Origin: Flavobacterium sp. NRK1
GTDB taxonomy: Bacteria; Bacteroidota; Bacteroidia; Flavobacteriales; Flavobacteriaceae
Length of the DNA stretch: 64,000 bases
Assembly (NCBI RefSeq): GCF_024054175.1
Contig: NZ_JAMXLA010000001.1
Span: forward strand, 2,972,607 to 3,036,606
Direction of reading: 5' to 3'
Under the pieces are notes generated by a model. That model saw nothing but the letters and a program-made list of their open reading frames with translations. It did not search any database and was not told the origin of the DNA. Made by a program: the position numbers and the translations under genes. Positions within the stretch are counted from its first letter, which is position 1. Every line of letters begins with the position of its first letter. Of the stretch, positions 53,838 to 61,598 are shown piece after piece.

Positions 53838-54275
53838 ATGAAAAATTTAATAATAGCAGCGCTAATAATTTTAGGAACATTAGGGAGTTATGCTCAAAAA
53901 CCTGAAATATATGCTACAAAAACCTATGCAATAAACGGATATGATGCCGTAGCTTATTTTAAAGAAAATATGCCGGTAAAAGGCAATATAAAACTTATTT
54001 ATCGATACAAAGAAGCTAACTGGCTTTTTTCAAGCGAGGAAGATCTAAGAGAATTTAAGGAAAATCCTGAAAAATTTATTCCTCAATACGGAGGATATTG
54101 TGCTTACGGAACATCTCAGGGATATAAAGCAAATACGGAGCCTGATGCATTTACAATACTTAATGGGAAATTATATCTGAACTACAATAAAAAAGTGCAG
54201 GAGGTATGGAACAAAAATCGTAATAACTATATTATTGAAGCCGATGCTAACTGGCTTAAAATAAAGGATGAATAA
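53838..54275 (+). CDS. Exported YHS-domain protein
   Basis: 145 residues. Signal peptide ending LGSYAQK, then a YHS domain: YAINGYDAVAYF, WLFSSEEDLREFKENPEKFIPQYGGYCAYG. YHS domains are linked to metal binding. It follows msrA by 2 bp and is probably the third gene of the msr operon, perhaps for metal supply or protection against metal-induced oxidation. It converges on the degenerate HPt gene 16 bp away. Confidence 0.88.
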   Translation: MKNLIIAALIILGTLGSYAQKPEIYATKTYAINGYDAVAYFKENMPVKGNIKLIYRYKEANWLFSSEEDLREFKENPEKFIPQYGGYCAYGTSQGYKANTEPDAFTILNGKLYLNYNKKVQEVWNKNRNNYIIEADANWLKIKDE

Positions 54276-54291
54276 TTAAATAGCTGTTATA

Positions 54292-54609
54292 CTATAAGGA
54301 AGCAGTATAATTTTGCAGTACAAAAAGTATATTGTTGAAATCAGATTTAAGCTCTTCTGACTGATTCTTAAGATTATACTCAAATGTATCTGCAATGTTG
54401 TAGCTTTTTTTCATTCCTACTACACTTATTTTGTGTTTGATTTTGCGAACAAGATTTGATGCTCCAAAATAATCTGATATATTCATTTTGTTTTCATATT
54501 CAGCAATTTCCAAAGGCAGCTCTTCTTTCAAAATTCTGATGATTTTCTTTTTAAAAACTGTGTCGTTATCCGCAATTTCATTTATATAATTAATATTTGG
54601 CTTTTCCAT
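54292..54609 (-). CDS. Degenerate HPt paralog lacking the phospho-histidine
   Basis: 105 residues, the same length as and clearly similar to the HPt protein at 44544-44861 (both begin with M-E-x-P-N-x-N-Y-I-N-E). The phospho-accepting position 55 is Arg (codon CGC) in LVRKIKHKISVVG where the paralog has His (CAT) in LVHKIKH. It thus cannot accept phosphate at the normal site, but could bind receivers or kinases as a competitor. The neighbouring His59 is present in both. Intact frame and conserved ends suggest that it is maintained, not decayed. Confidence 0.75.
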   Translation of the reverse strand: MEKPNINYINEIADNDTVFKKKIIRILKEELPLEIAEYENKMNISDYFGASNLVRKIKHKISVVGMKKSYNIADTFEYNLKNQSEELKSDFNNILFVLQNYTASL

Positions 54610-54849
54610 TTTCTTTCTTAAATATTAGTAATGAATAATTATGTGCAAGTTATCTCTAAAATGCTAATATATAATCGATACGGAAATGCCATTGGTCTAT
54701 ATTTGTTTGCATTTGGTAGACCTATGAAAGATAATTATAGCAGAAATTTAAAATAAGTACGAAATTTAAATATCCTAAAACGAAATTATTAACATTATAA
54801 TTACATACATAAAGTTTAAATGCTTTTTCTTATTAACGGCCATATTTTA

Positions 54850-54918
54850 TAATTCACCTACAGTAAAGTTCCATTCATCGAATAATGCTGTTTTTAATTA
54901 TATACAGTCGGATATTTG
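54850..54918 (+). promoter_or_regulatory. Boxed promoter of candidate small RNA 2
   Basis: Boxes TAATTCACCTA at 54850 and CCATTCATCGA at 54871 (21 bp apart); -7-like GATATTTG at 54911-54918, 40 bp after the second box start. Confidence 0.6.
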
Positions 54919-54924
54919 TATCAG

Positions 54925-55032
54925 ATTTAAATATTGACATTATACATATTGATACTTCCCCCACACTAATAACTTTAATTTCTAATGTTGGTTTGTTAAA
55001 AAGCTCCTTCCCCCAAAGGAGCTTTTTTATTT
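54925..55032 (+). ncRNA. Candidate small RNA 2, C-rich, paralog of small RNA 1
   Basis: Predicted to start just after the -7 element ending at 54918 and to end in the T-run after the hairpin AAAAGCTCCTT/AAGGAGCTTTT (54999-55027), about 108 nt. C5 runs at 54958 and in the terminator loop at 55010. Its promoter boxes, start region and terminator match candidate small RNA 1 (50241-50356), while the middle has diverged. Possible Rfam family unknown to me without a search. Confidence 0.5.
54999..55032 (+). terminator. Terminator of candidate small RNA 2
   Basis: An 11-bp perfect stem AAAAGCTCCTT / AAGGAGCTTTT with a CCCCCA-type loop and T6, a classic Rho-independent terminator. Confidence 0.88.
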
Positions 55033-55104
55033 GTAAACAGGTAGTTATATAACGCACATTTTAAATCTAATTTCTAATAATCACACTCTATCTTAGGAAG
55101 GTAG

Positions 55105-55173
55105 CTTTTCACCGACAGATAATATCCAATGAACTAAAAAGGGAATTTTAAATTTTAATTGCAATTACATTTG
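55105..55173 (+). promoter_or_regulatory. Boxed promoter of the divergent receiver gene
   Basis: Boxes CTTTTCACCGA at 55105 and CCAATGAACTA at 55126 (21 bp apart); -7 element TACATTTG at 55166-55173, 40 bp after the second box start and 27 bp before the ATG at 55201. Confidence 0.6.
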
Positions 55174-55200
55174 TACAAGAAAGTTAACCAAAGTACAAAT

Positions 55201-55644
55201 ATGAAGGCTTTAATTGTAGATAATCAGGAATTAGTGTTTACCTCATTAGAAAGAACATTAAAAAAACAAGGCTACGAGATTGTTATTGCAAGGAATGTAT
55301 ATACTGCTGTAGAAACTTTAAAGTATTTTGAACCTGATATACTAATTACTGATAGTAATATACCCACTCATAAAGACGATTTAAATAGAGTGTACGGATA
55401 TAATGAAAAAACGGAAGGCTTAAATCTGATATATTATTTGAGGATGATAAAGCACAACTTTGTTCCTATAATTTTGCTTTCTGCAAATTATGATGAAGAA
55501 ATTGTGGCAAGAGGTTTTGCTTTGGGAGTGAATGATTATGTGCAAAAACCCCTGAATTTAAATGAAATATCTGTTAGAATAAAAAAACTTACAAGTGAAG
55601 CTTACAATATGGAAAAAAATAATAGCATGATAAGCGTAGCTTAA
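55201..55644 (+). CDS. Single-domain response regulator with insertion
   Basis: 147 residues from the Met at 55201 (MKALIVDNQE); the frame is open upstream to 55159 but the promoter -7 element lies there. Receiver: acidic pocket reduced to one Asp (VDNQ), phospho-Asp51 in LITDSNIP, Ser in LLSANY, Lys in VQKPLN. About 15 extra residues (THKDDLNRVYGYNEKTEG) follow the Asp loop, unusual for CheY folds. Monocistronic, under a boxed promoter, with a terminator at 55709. Confidence 0.88.
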   Translation: MKALIVDNQELVFTSLERTLKKQGYEIVIARNVYTAVETLKYFEPDILITDSNIPTHKDDLNRVYGYNEKTEGLNLIYYLRMIKHNFVPIILLSANYDEEIVARGFALGVNDYVQKPLNLNEISVRIKKLTSEAYNMEKNNSMISVA

Positions 55645-55708
55645 ATAAAATATATATAAAATTTATTTAATTAAGATTGGTTGGTTTTTATTATTGGTTA
55701 TGTTGTGT

Positions 55709-55737
55709 AAGCCCTGACAATTAAGTCGGGGCTTACT
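55709..55737 (+). terminator. Terminator of the divergent receiver gene
   Basis: TAAGCCCTGAC and GTCGGGGCTTA pair (one G-U) around AATTAA, followed by CTTATTG. No long T-run. The remainder up to 55866 shows no gene. Confidence 0.7.
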
Positions 55738-55866
55738 TATTGATAATAAGCTATTCAGTTATGGTTATTTCTTAATACTAGCATACAATGAAGTTTTTAA
55801 TCCTTTTTTTGTTTATTAAATGATAAAGATGTACTTTTCTCTAATGCTTTTTACGGAAAAAATTAT

Positions 55867-58800
55867 ATGACAAAATCATACATTCTTCTTAAAGACGAAT
55901 TTCAAAATCTTATTTCAGCAAATACTATTTTTTTTGATTTCATCACTAAAGATAAATGTGATGGTATATTATTTTGCGATCTTCAAAATCCTGAAAATTA
56001 TTGGCTTAGTGAATCATTCCTAAAAACTTTAAAGAATGATTACTCTCATCAAAACTGGATGTCAGGTTTAACTGAAACTTCTAAAAATCAGGTTTTACAT
56101 CTTTTACAGCAATCAGAAAGTGAATTTAAAACTGAGCTGAATTTTCAATCTGTGACGGGCAATCTTATTGTTTTAGCAGCCGAAGCGCTTATTATAAATA
56201 AAAATGAAGGAGAACACCAGCGGTTATTAATACGTTTTAAAAATAGTGTTAAGGAAGTTAAGCAATTAAAGAAAATAAAAAAGCTTAAAAGATTAAATCA
56301 GATATTTCAGGAAACAAACCAGACTGCAAGAGTAGGCGGATGGGAAGCAGATCTGATTAATCAGACTTTAACCTGGACAAAGGTTACAAAAGAGATTCAT
56401 GAAGTTGATGAGAAATTTGTTCCGAATATAGAGACTGCATTAGAATTTTATAAAGAAGGATGGAGTAGGGATCTGGTAATTAAATTATTTGATAAAGCGG
56501 TAGAAAATGGTGCTCCTTTTGACGAAGAATTTAAAATAATAACTGCCAGGGGGAATGAAAAATGGGTGAGGTCTTTTGGTAAGCCCGAATTTGTAGATGA
56601 TAAATGTGTAAGGGTTTACGGAGCCTTTCAGGACATAGATGAAAAAAAGAAACAAGAATTAGAATATATTGAAACTAAAGAAAAATTTGAAATTATTTTT
56701 AATAATTCTTCTTTAGGAATTGTTCTTGTAAATAAAGAAGGAAAAATTTTAATGATCAACCCTGCATCGTTAAAAATTTTCGGATTTGAAAAAACTGATC
56801 AGGAAACACTCTATAATTTTACGTATAAGGATCTTATTCATCCTGACGATCTTGAGATGGCTGCTAACTACAGGAAACGTTTATTAGCGGGCGAGCTTAA
56901 AAACTATTCAATAGTTTGTCGTTTTTACAGAAATGACGGAGAAATAATATGGTGCAGAACTAATACTTCTATAGCTTATCTTAATAATAGTGATGATTTT
57001 CTTGTAACTACGCAGGTGGAAGATATTACAGAACGCAAAAAACTGGAAGAGTTGGCTTCTGAAAATGCACTTCGTTTTAAAAGTGCTTTTGAATATTCAC
57101 CTAACGGAATGGCTTTAGTAGGACTGGAAGGAAACTGGTTAATGGTTAACCAATCGCTATGCGATATGCTTGGTTATACTAAGGATGAGTTTATGCACCT
57201 TACTTTTCAGCAAATGACACATAAGGACGATCTTGATATTGATCTAAGGCTGTTAAGACAGGTTATAGATGGAAGAATTAATACATACAGTATTGAGAAA
57301 AGATATTTGCATAAGCAGGGTAATATTGTATATGGTTTATTAAATGTTTCATTAATAAAAGATGAGTCTGGTAACCCACTTTATTTTGTTTCTCAAATAA
57401 ATAATATTACAAAAAGAGTACTTGCTAAACAGGAATTAGAAAAAAGCCTGAATGAGCATAAAAGTTTATTAAATGCAACTACAGAGGTTTCTATTATAGA
57501 AACTGATGTGAATGGAATTATAAAGAAATTTAATAAAGGGGCAGAAAAACTGCTGGGCTATAAAGCGGAAGATGTAATTGGCGCAATGAATGTTAGTGAT
57601 ATTCATGATCCTGAAGAAATAGCCAGACGTGGAAAAGTTTTATCTGAATTTTATAATGAAGATATTCAGGGCTTCAAGGCTTTTGTTTATAAAGCCGATA
57701 TAGGAGAGTTTAATTCTATTGAGTCAACATTTATACGTCAGGATGGTACAGAATTTCCGGTACAGCTGGTGATTACATCAATTAGAAATCCTAAAAATGA
57801 AATAACAGGTTATGTAGGCATTGCAATAGATATTTCCCAGCTGAAAAAAATGGAAACATCTTTGCGAAAGGAAAAATTAAAAGCTGAAGAGGCTAATAAA
57901 TCTAAATCTGAATTTTTGGCAAATATGAGCCACGAGATAAGAACTCCTCTTAATGGAGTTATTGGATTTACAGATCTGTTAATGAAAACTTCTCTTAGTG
58001 AAACCCAGGGAAAATATATGGAAATGGTTAACTCTTCTGCACATTCTCTGCTGGACCTTATAAATGATATACTGGATTTCTCTAAGATCGAGGCCGGTAA
58101 GCTTGAACTTAATGAGGAAAAAACGGATATTATTGAATTATGTTCGCAAACGGTGGATATTATTAAGCATGATGCACATACTAAAGGACTGGAACTTTTA
58201 TTAAATATATTGCCTGATGTAAAACGCTTTATTTTTGCCGATCCTATACGATTACGGCAGATTCTTATAAACCTGCTTGGAAATGCGGTTAAATTTACTG
58301 AAAGAGGAGAAATAGAATTAAAAGTTGAAAATGTTCCGGTTGAGAGTACTGAGGAAGAAATGATGTTTACTTTTTCTATACGTGATACAGGTATTGGTAT
58401 AGCTCCTCACAATTTAAAAAAGATTTTTAATGCTTTCGATCAGGAAGATGCGTCTACTACAAGAAAATATGGAGGTACCGGGCTGGGAATAACTATAAGT
58501 AACCGCCTTCTTGAGCTTATGGATAGTAGTTTAAAAGTTGAGAGTAAATTAAATGAAGGCAGTACATTCTCCTTTAATGTAAAATTTAAGACAGAAGAGG
58601 GGGAATCCTATAAAAATGAAAACACGCATGATGTTAAAAGAGTTTTGATTGTTGATGACAATGAAAATAATGTCACTATTTTAAAAGACATGCTTGCTTT
58701 TGGTAAAATTGAGTCAATATCTGCTTCAAATGGAATTGATGCGCTTGAAATATTAGAGAAAGACAGAGATTTTGATTTTGCAATTATAGATTATAACATG

Positions 58801-59442
58801 CCTTATCTTTCAGGTATAGAACTCATAGGGCATATAAGAAATAAAGTAGGATTAACCAAAGAAGATTTGCCTATAATGCTGCTTCACAGCTCAATTATAA
58901 ATAATGATATTGTACAGGCATGTAAAGACTTAGATGTTAAGTTTAATATAACTAAACCAATTAGGATAGATCAGCTTTTTGACCTGATAAGTGTGGTAAA
59001 AAAACCTGTTTCAGAGGGAAAAAGAGAAGAGGTTACAGAAATTGCATCTGATAAATTTGAATCTTCTTTCAATATTTTAGTAGCTGAAGATAATCCTGTA
59101 AACCAGATTCTGGCAAAAACGATTATTCAGAAAGTATTACCCAACGCAAACATTGTTTTGGCAGAAGATGGGCAAAGAGCAGTAGAATTATTTAATGATT
59201 CTCTATTCGATTTTATTTTTATGGATATACAAATGCCTGTTATGAGTGGGTTTGATGCTGCAAAAAAAATAAGAAGTCTTGAAAAAGGCAGATCAGTACC
59301 TATAGTTGCACTAACCGCAAGGGTTTTAACCGGAGAAAAAGAAAGATGTATTGAAGCCGGCATGAACGATTATATAACAAAACCTATAATTTTTGAAAAA
59401 TTAAAAGGGATCATTACCGAATATCTGATCGATAAAAGCTAA
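55867..59442 (+). CDS. Multi-PAS hybrid histidine kinase with two receivers
   Basis: 1191 residues, soluble. An N-terminal PAS-like region (1-130), then four PAS domains (about 150-260, 272-390, 400-520, 530-660; for example TARVGGWEADL, ILMINPASLKIFGFE, NWLMVNQSLCDMLGYT, IIKKFNKGAEKLLGY). HisKA with SHEIRTPLNG at about 688, HATPase (LGNAVKFTE, DTGIGI, GGTGLGITIS), receiver 1 (about 924-1040, Asp974 in IIDYNMP) and receiver 2 (about 1068-1188, Asp in FMDIQMP). No HPt domain of its own; the next gene encodes one. Likely the sensor of the exopolysaccharide cluster downstream. Confidence 0.93.
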   Translation: MTKSYILLKDEFQNLISANTIFFDFITKDKCDGILFCDLQNPENYWLSESFLKTLKNDYSHQNWMSGLTETSKNQVLHLLQQSESEFKTELNFQSVTGNLIVLAAEALIINKNEGEHQRLLIRFKNSVKEVKQLKKIKKLKRLNQIFQETNQTARVGGWEADLINQTLTWTKVTKEIHEVDEKFVPNIETALEFYKEGWSRDLVIKLFDKAVENGAPFDEEFKIITARGNEKWVRSFGKPEFVDDKCVRVYGAFQDIDEKKKQELEYIETKEKFEIIFNNSSLGIVLVNKEGKILMINPASLKIFGFEKTDQETLYNFTYKDLIHPDDLEMAANYRKRLLAGELKNYSIVCRFYRNDGEIIWCRTNTSIAYLNNSDDFLVTTQVEDITERKKLEELASENALRFKSAFEYSPNGMALVGLEGNWLMVNQSLCDMLGYTKDEFMHLTFQQMTHKDDLDIDLRLLRQVIDGRINTYSIEKRYLHKQGNIVYGLLNVSLIKDESGNPLYFVSQINNITKRVLAKQELEKSLNEHKSLLNATTEVSIIETDVNGIIKKFNKGAEKLLGYKAEDVIGAMNVSDIHDPEEIARRGKVLSEFYNEDIQGFKAFVYKADIGEFNSIESTFIRQDGTEFPVQLVITSIRNPKNEITGYVGIAIDISQLKKMETSLRKEKLKAEEANKSKSEFLANMSHEIRTPLNGVIGFTDLLMKTSLSETQGKYMEMVNSSAHSLLDLINDILDFSKIEAGKLELNEEKTDIIELCSQTVDIIKHDAHTKGLELLLNILPDVKRFIFADPIRLRQILINLLGNAVKFTERGEIELKVENVPVESTEEEMMFTFSIRDTGIGIAPHNLKKIFNAFDQEDASTTRKYGGTGLGITISNRLLELMDSSLKVESKLNEGSTFSFNVKFKTEEGESYKNENTHDVKRVLIVDDNENNVTILKDMLAFGKIESISASNGIDALEILEKDRDFDFAIIDYNMPYLSGIELIGHIRNKVGLTKEDLPIMLLHSSIINNDIVQACKDLDVKFNITKPIRIDQLFDLISVVKKPVSEGKREEVTEIASDKFESSFNILVAEDNPVNQILAKTIIQKVLPNANIVLAEDGQRAVELFNDSLFDFIFMDIQMPVMSGFDAAKKIRSLEKGRSVPIVALTARVLTGEKERCIEAGMNDYITKPIIFEKLKGIITEYLIDKS

Positions 59443-59528
59443 AAAAAAGTTAATTACTTTAACTATAATAAAATATTATTCTTTTTATATTTTCTTTAAT
59501 CTTTCAATTTTAAGCACGAAAATAAATT

Positions 59529-60218
59529 ATGATTTTAATTGTTGCCAATGAAAATAATGTATTAATACCAAGCGACTGGGACGTAATATTTTGTGATACC
59601 AGTTTTGAAGTGCTGCAGCTTTTAAAAAAAGGGATGAAAGCGAGTATTCTTATAATTGATGAAAAAGCTGTGCCTTTAGATGCATACCAGACAATAAATT
59701 ACATAAAAAAAGAAATAAGACAGGATATACCGGCAGTAATATTATGTGAAACTATAAATTCTGTAAATGATACCCTAACTGATGCTGCATTTTTTATAGA
59801 GAAGCCATTTAATGAATCACATATACCGTTGATTAATAAGCTGCATAAAGAATATAATGAAGAGAGAAAATCCAAACCTCAGTTATACTCGTTAGATTAC
59901 CTAAAACAGGTTTCAGATAATAATAACGATTTTATTATAGAGACACTTATTATATTTAATTCCTCGGTTGAGGAGAAAATTAAAGAGTTAAAAATTGCAC
60001 TTATAGATAAAGATTACGATAAGATTGCCCAAATTGCCCACAATATAAAGCCTTCTTTTGAAATGCTTGAAAACAAAAATGCTGTAAATATTTGTTCACT
60101 TTTAAATCACAATGCGACAGAAGCTGATTTACCAAAACTGGTGAAAGATTTAGTTTCTGAATTTTCGGAAATGATAATACAAATAAAAAAAGATTTTCCT
60201 GAATTAAATATGCAATGA
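59529..60218 (+). CDS. Degenerate receiver fused to HPt domain
   Basis: 229 residues. The N-terminal 110 residues have a receiver fold (Asp44 in LIIDEKA, Lys in IEKPF) but lack the Asp pair (VANEN at the pocket). The C-terminal part is an HPt domain with phospho-His171 in IAQIAHNIKPSFEML. Its stop overlaps the next gene by 4 bp. It could take phosphate from the hybrid kinase and give it to the CheY-like protein that follows. Confidence 0.82.
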   Translation: MILIVANENNVLIPSDWDVIFCDTSFEVLQLLKKGMKASILIIDEKAVPLDAYQTINYIKKEIRQDIPAVILCETINSVNDTLTDAAFFIEKPFNESHIPLINKLHKEYNEERKSKPQLYSLDYLKQVSDNNNDFIIETLIIFNSSVEEKIKELKIALIDKDYDKIAQIAHNIKPSFEMLENKNAVNICSLLNHNATEADLPKLVKDLVSEFSEMIIQIKKDFPELNMQ

Positions 60219-60580
60219 AAAAAAGGATTTTAATTATAGAAGATAATCCAATGGTTGTAAAATCTTTGGAGTTTAAACTTAATAATGATGGTTACGAAGT
60301 TGAAGTGGCTAATGATGGCAGGACAGCTTTAGAAATATTAGCGTCAACTGACTTTGATTTAGTAATTACAGATTTAATGCTGCCTTTTATAACAGGCATA
60401 CAGATAATTGAATTCATAAAAAAGAAATCTGAAAATCTGCCAATAATTGTACTTTCTACCTCAACTCAGGAAAGTATTATTATGGATGCTTTTAATATGG
60501 GTGTAGATGACTTTATTACAAAACCGTTTAGTCCTAATGAATTATCATTGAGAGTTAAAAGGAGTTTAGCTAAACTGTAA
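60215..60580 (+). CDS. CheY-like response regulator of the exopolysaccharide cluster
   Basis: 121 residues, a pure receiver: IIEDNP pocket, phospho-Asp53 in ITDLMLP, Ser in VLSTST, Lys in ITKPFS. It lacks an output domain, so it must act by protein contact. The next genes encode a HEAT-repeat membrane protein and a glycosyltransferase, which are candidate targets. 4-bp overlap with the REC-HPt gene. Confidence 0.92.
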   Translation: MKKRILIIEDNPMVVKSLEFKLNNDGYEVEVANDGRTALEILASTDFDLVITDLMLPFITGIQIIEFIKKKSENLPIIVLSTSTQESIIMDAFNMGVDDFITKPFSPNELSLRVKRSLAKL

Positions 60581-60593
60581 AAAAAATAATAAA

Positions 60594-61592
60594 TTGGGGG
60601 ATAACTATTATACTATTTCCGGGGGGAACTGGATATTAGAATTAGACTTTTTATTTTGCACTCTATTGGCAATATTAATTTTTTGCCTTGTTTTTTTTAT
60701 TTTTTATTTAAGGATATATAAAAACTACAGAAGTCAGAATAAAAAGATCTATGAAAATTTATTTATTGATTTTATAAACGTTTATCTCTTCAGCCCTGAT
60801 TTTAAGGAAAGCCAGTTAACGGAGTTTAAAAACACCTATTTAGAAACAGGATTGCAAAAAGCAATTGCCATAAAGGTGATTTTAATTTATAATCAAAATT
60901 TTAAAGGTGAGTCTAATACGGCACTTAAAAAACTTTTCTTTCTTTTAGGATTAGAAAATGTTGTGTTACGTGATTTAAAAAATAAAAAATGGTACAAACG
61001 TGCAAGAGCTGTATATGTTTTATCTAATCTTAAGATTAAAGCTGATGAACGTATAATGATATCATTACTTAATGATAAAAAAGTTGAAATACGGCTGCAA
61101 ACAGTACTTTACTTTATAAAACTCTCTGAAAAAGATCCTTTAAATTTTCTGTATAAATTACAGGAACCTCTAACTATATGGCAGCAGATACACATATCTG
61201 CGGCTTTAAAAAATTATGAAGGAGAAATTCCTGATTTTTCACAATGGCTTACTCACGAACAGGAAAGCGTAGTGACTTTTTCTATGAAAATGATTGCCGA
61301 GTACGGACAGTTTGAGAACATTCCAAAAGTAATTCCTTTTTTTAATAGCTTAAATGATGAAATTAAAAAAGAAGCTATAATATGCCTGCGCAAACTGGGA
61401 TATGAAGAAACAGTTGATCTTAGTATAGCAGATTTCTCTTCATCTTCCATTACGGTTAAAAAAGAAATTTTAAAAGTCATCAAAGAATTAGGCGATTATA
61501 AAAAATTAATGCTGCTTTTGCCTTCTGTTACTAACGATGATATAGAAGTTAAAACTGAATTTTTAAGAGTTGAGCAATATTTTTTAAAATAA
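60594..61592 (+). CDS. HEAT-repeat membrane protein
   Basis: 332 residues with a TTG start at 60594 (no ATG before the TM helix; GGGGG follows the start codon). One TM helix (about 19-42), then a cytoplasmic array of HEAT-like helical pairs (ALKKLFFLLGLENVVLRDLK, WYKRARAVYVLSNL, KKEAIICLRKLGY; about 6 repeats). HEAT arrays are protein-binding scaffolds. Lying between a receiver gene and a glycosyltransferase gene (6 bp apart), it may couple phosphorelay output to the synthase. Confidence 0.82.
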   Translation: MGDNYYTISGGNWILELDFLFCTLLAILIFCLVFFIFYLRIYKNYRSQNKKIYENLFIDFINVYLFSPDFKESQLTEFKNTYLETGLQKAIAIKVILIYNQNFKGESNTALKKLFFLLGLENVVLRDLKNKKWYKRARAVYVLSNLKIKADERIMISLLNDKKVEIRLQTVLYFIKLSEKDPLNFLYKLQEPLTIWQQIHISAALKNYEGEIPDFSQWLTHEQESVVTFSMKMIAEYGQFENIPKVIPFFNSLNDEIKKEAIICLRKLGYEETVDLSIADFSSSSITVKKEILKVIKELGDYKKLMLLLPSVTNDDIEVKTEFLRVEQYFLK

Positions 61593-61598
61593 CTTCAT

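Noticed and set aside
54698..54705. TATATTTG on the plus strand between the degenerate HPt gene and small RNA 2
   Set aside because: No boxes, no -33 element and no gene or terminator that would fit a transcript from it; AT-rich DNA gives such matches by chance.
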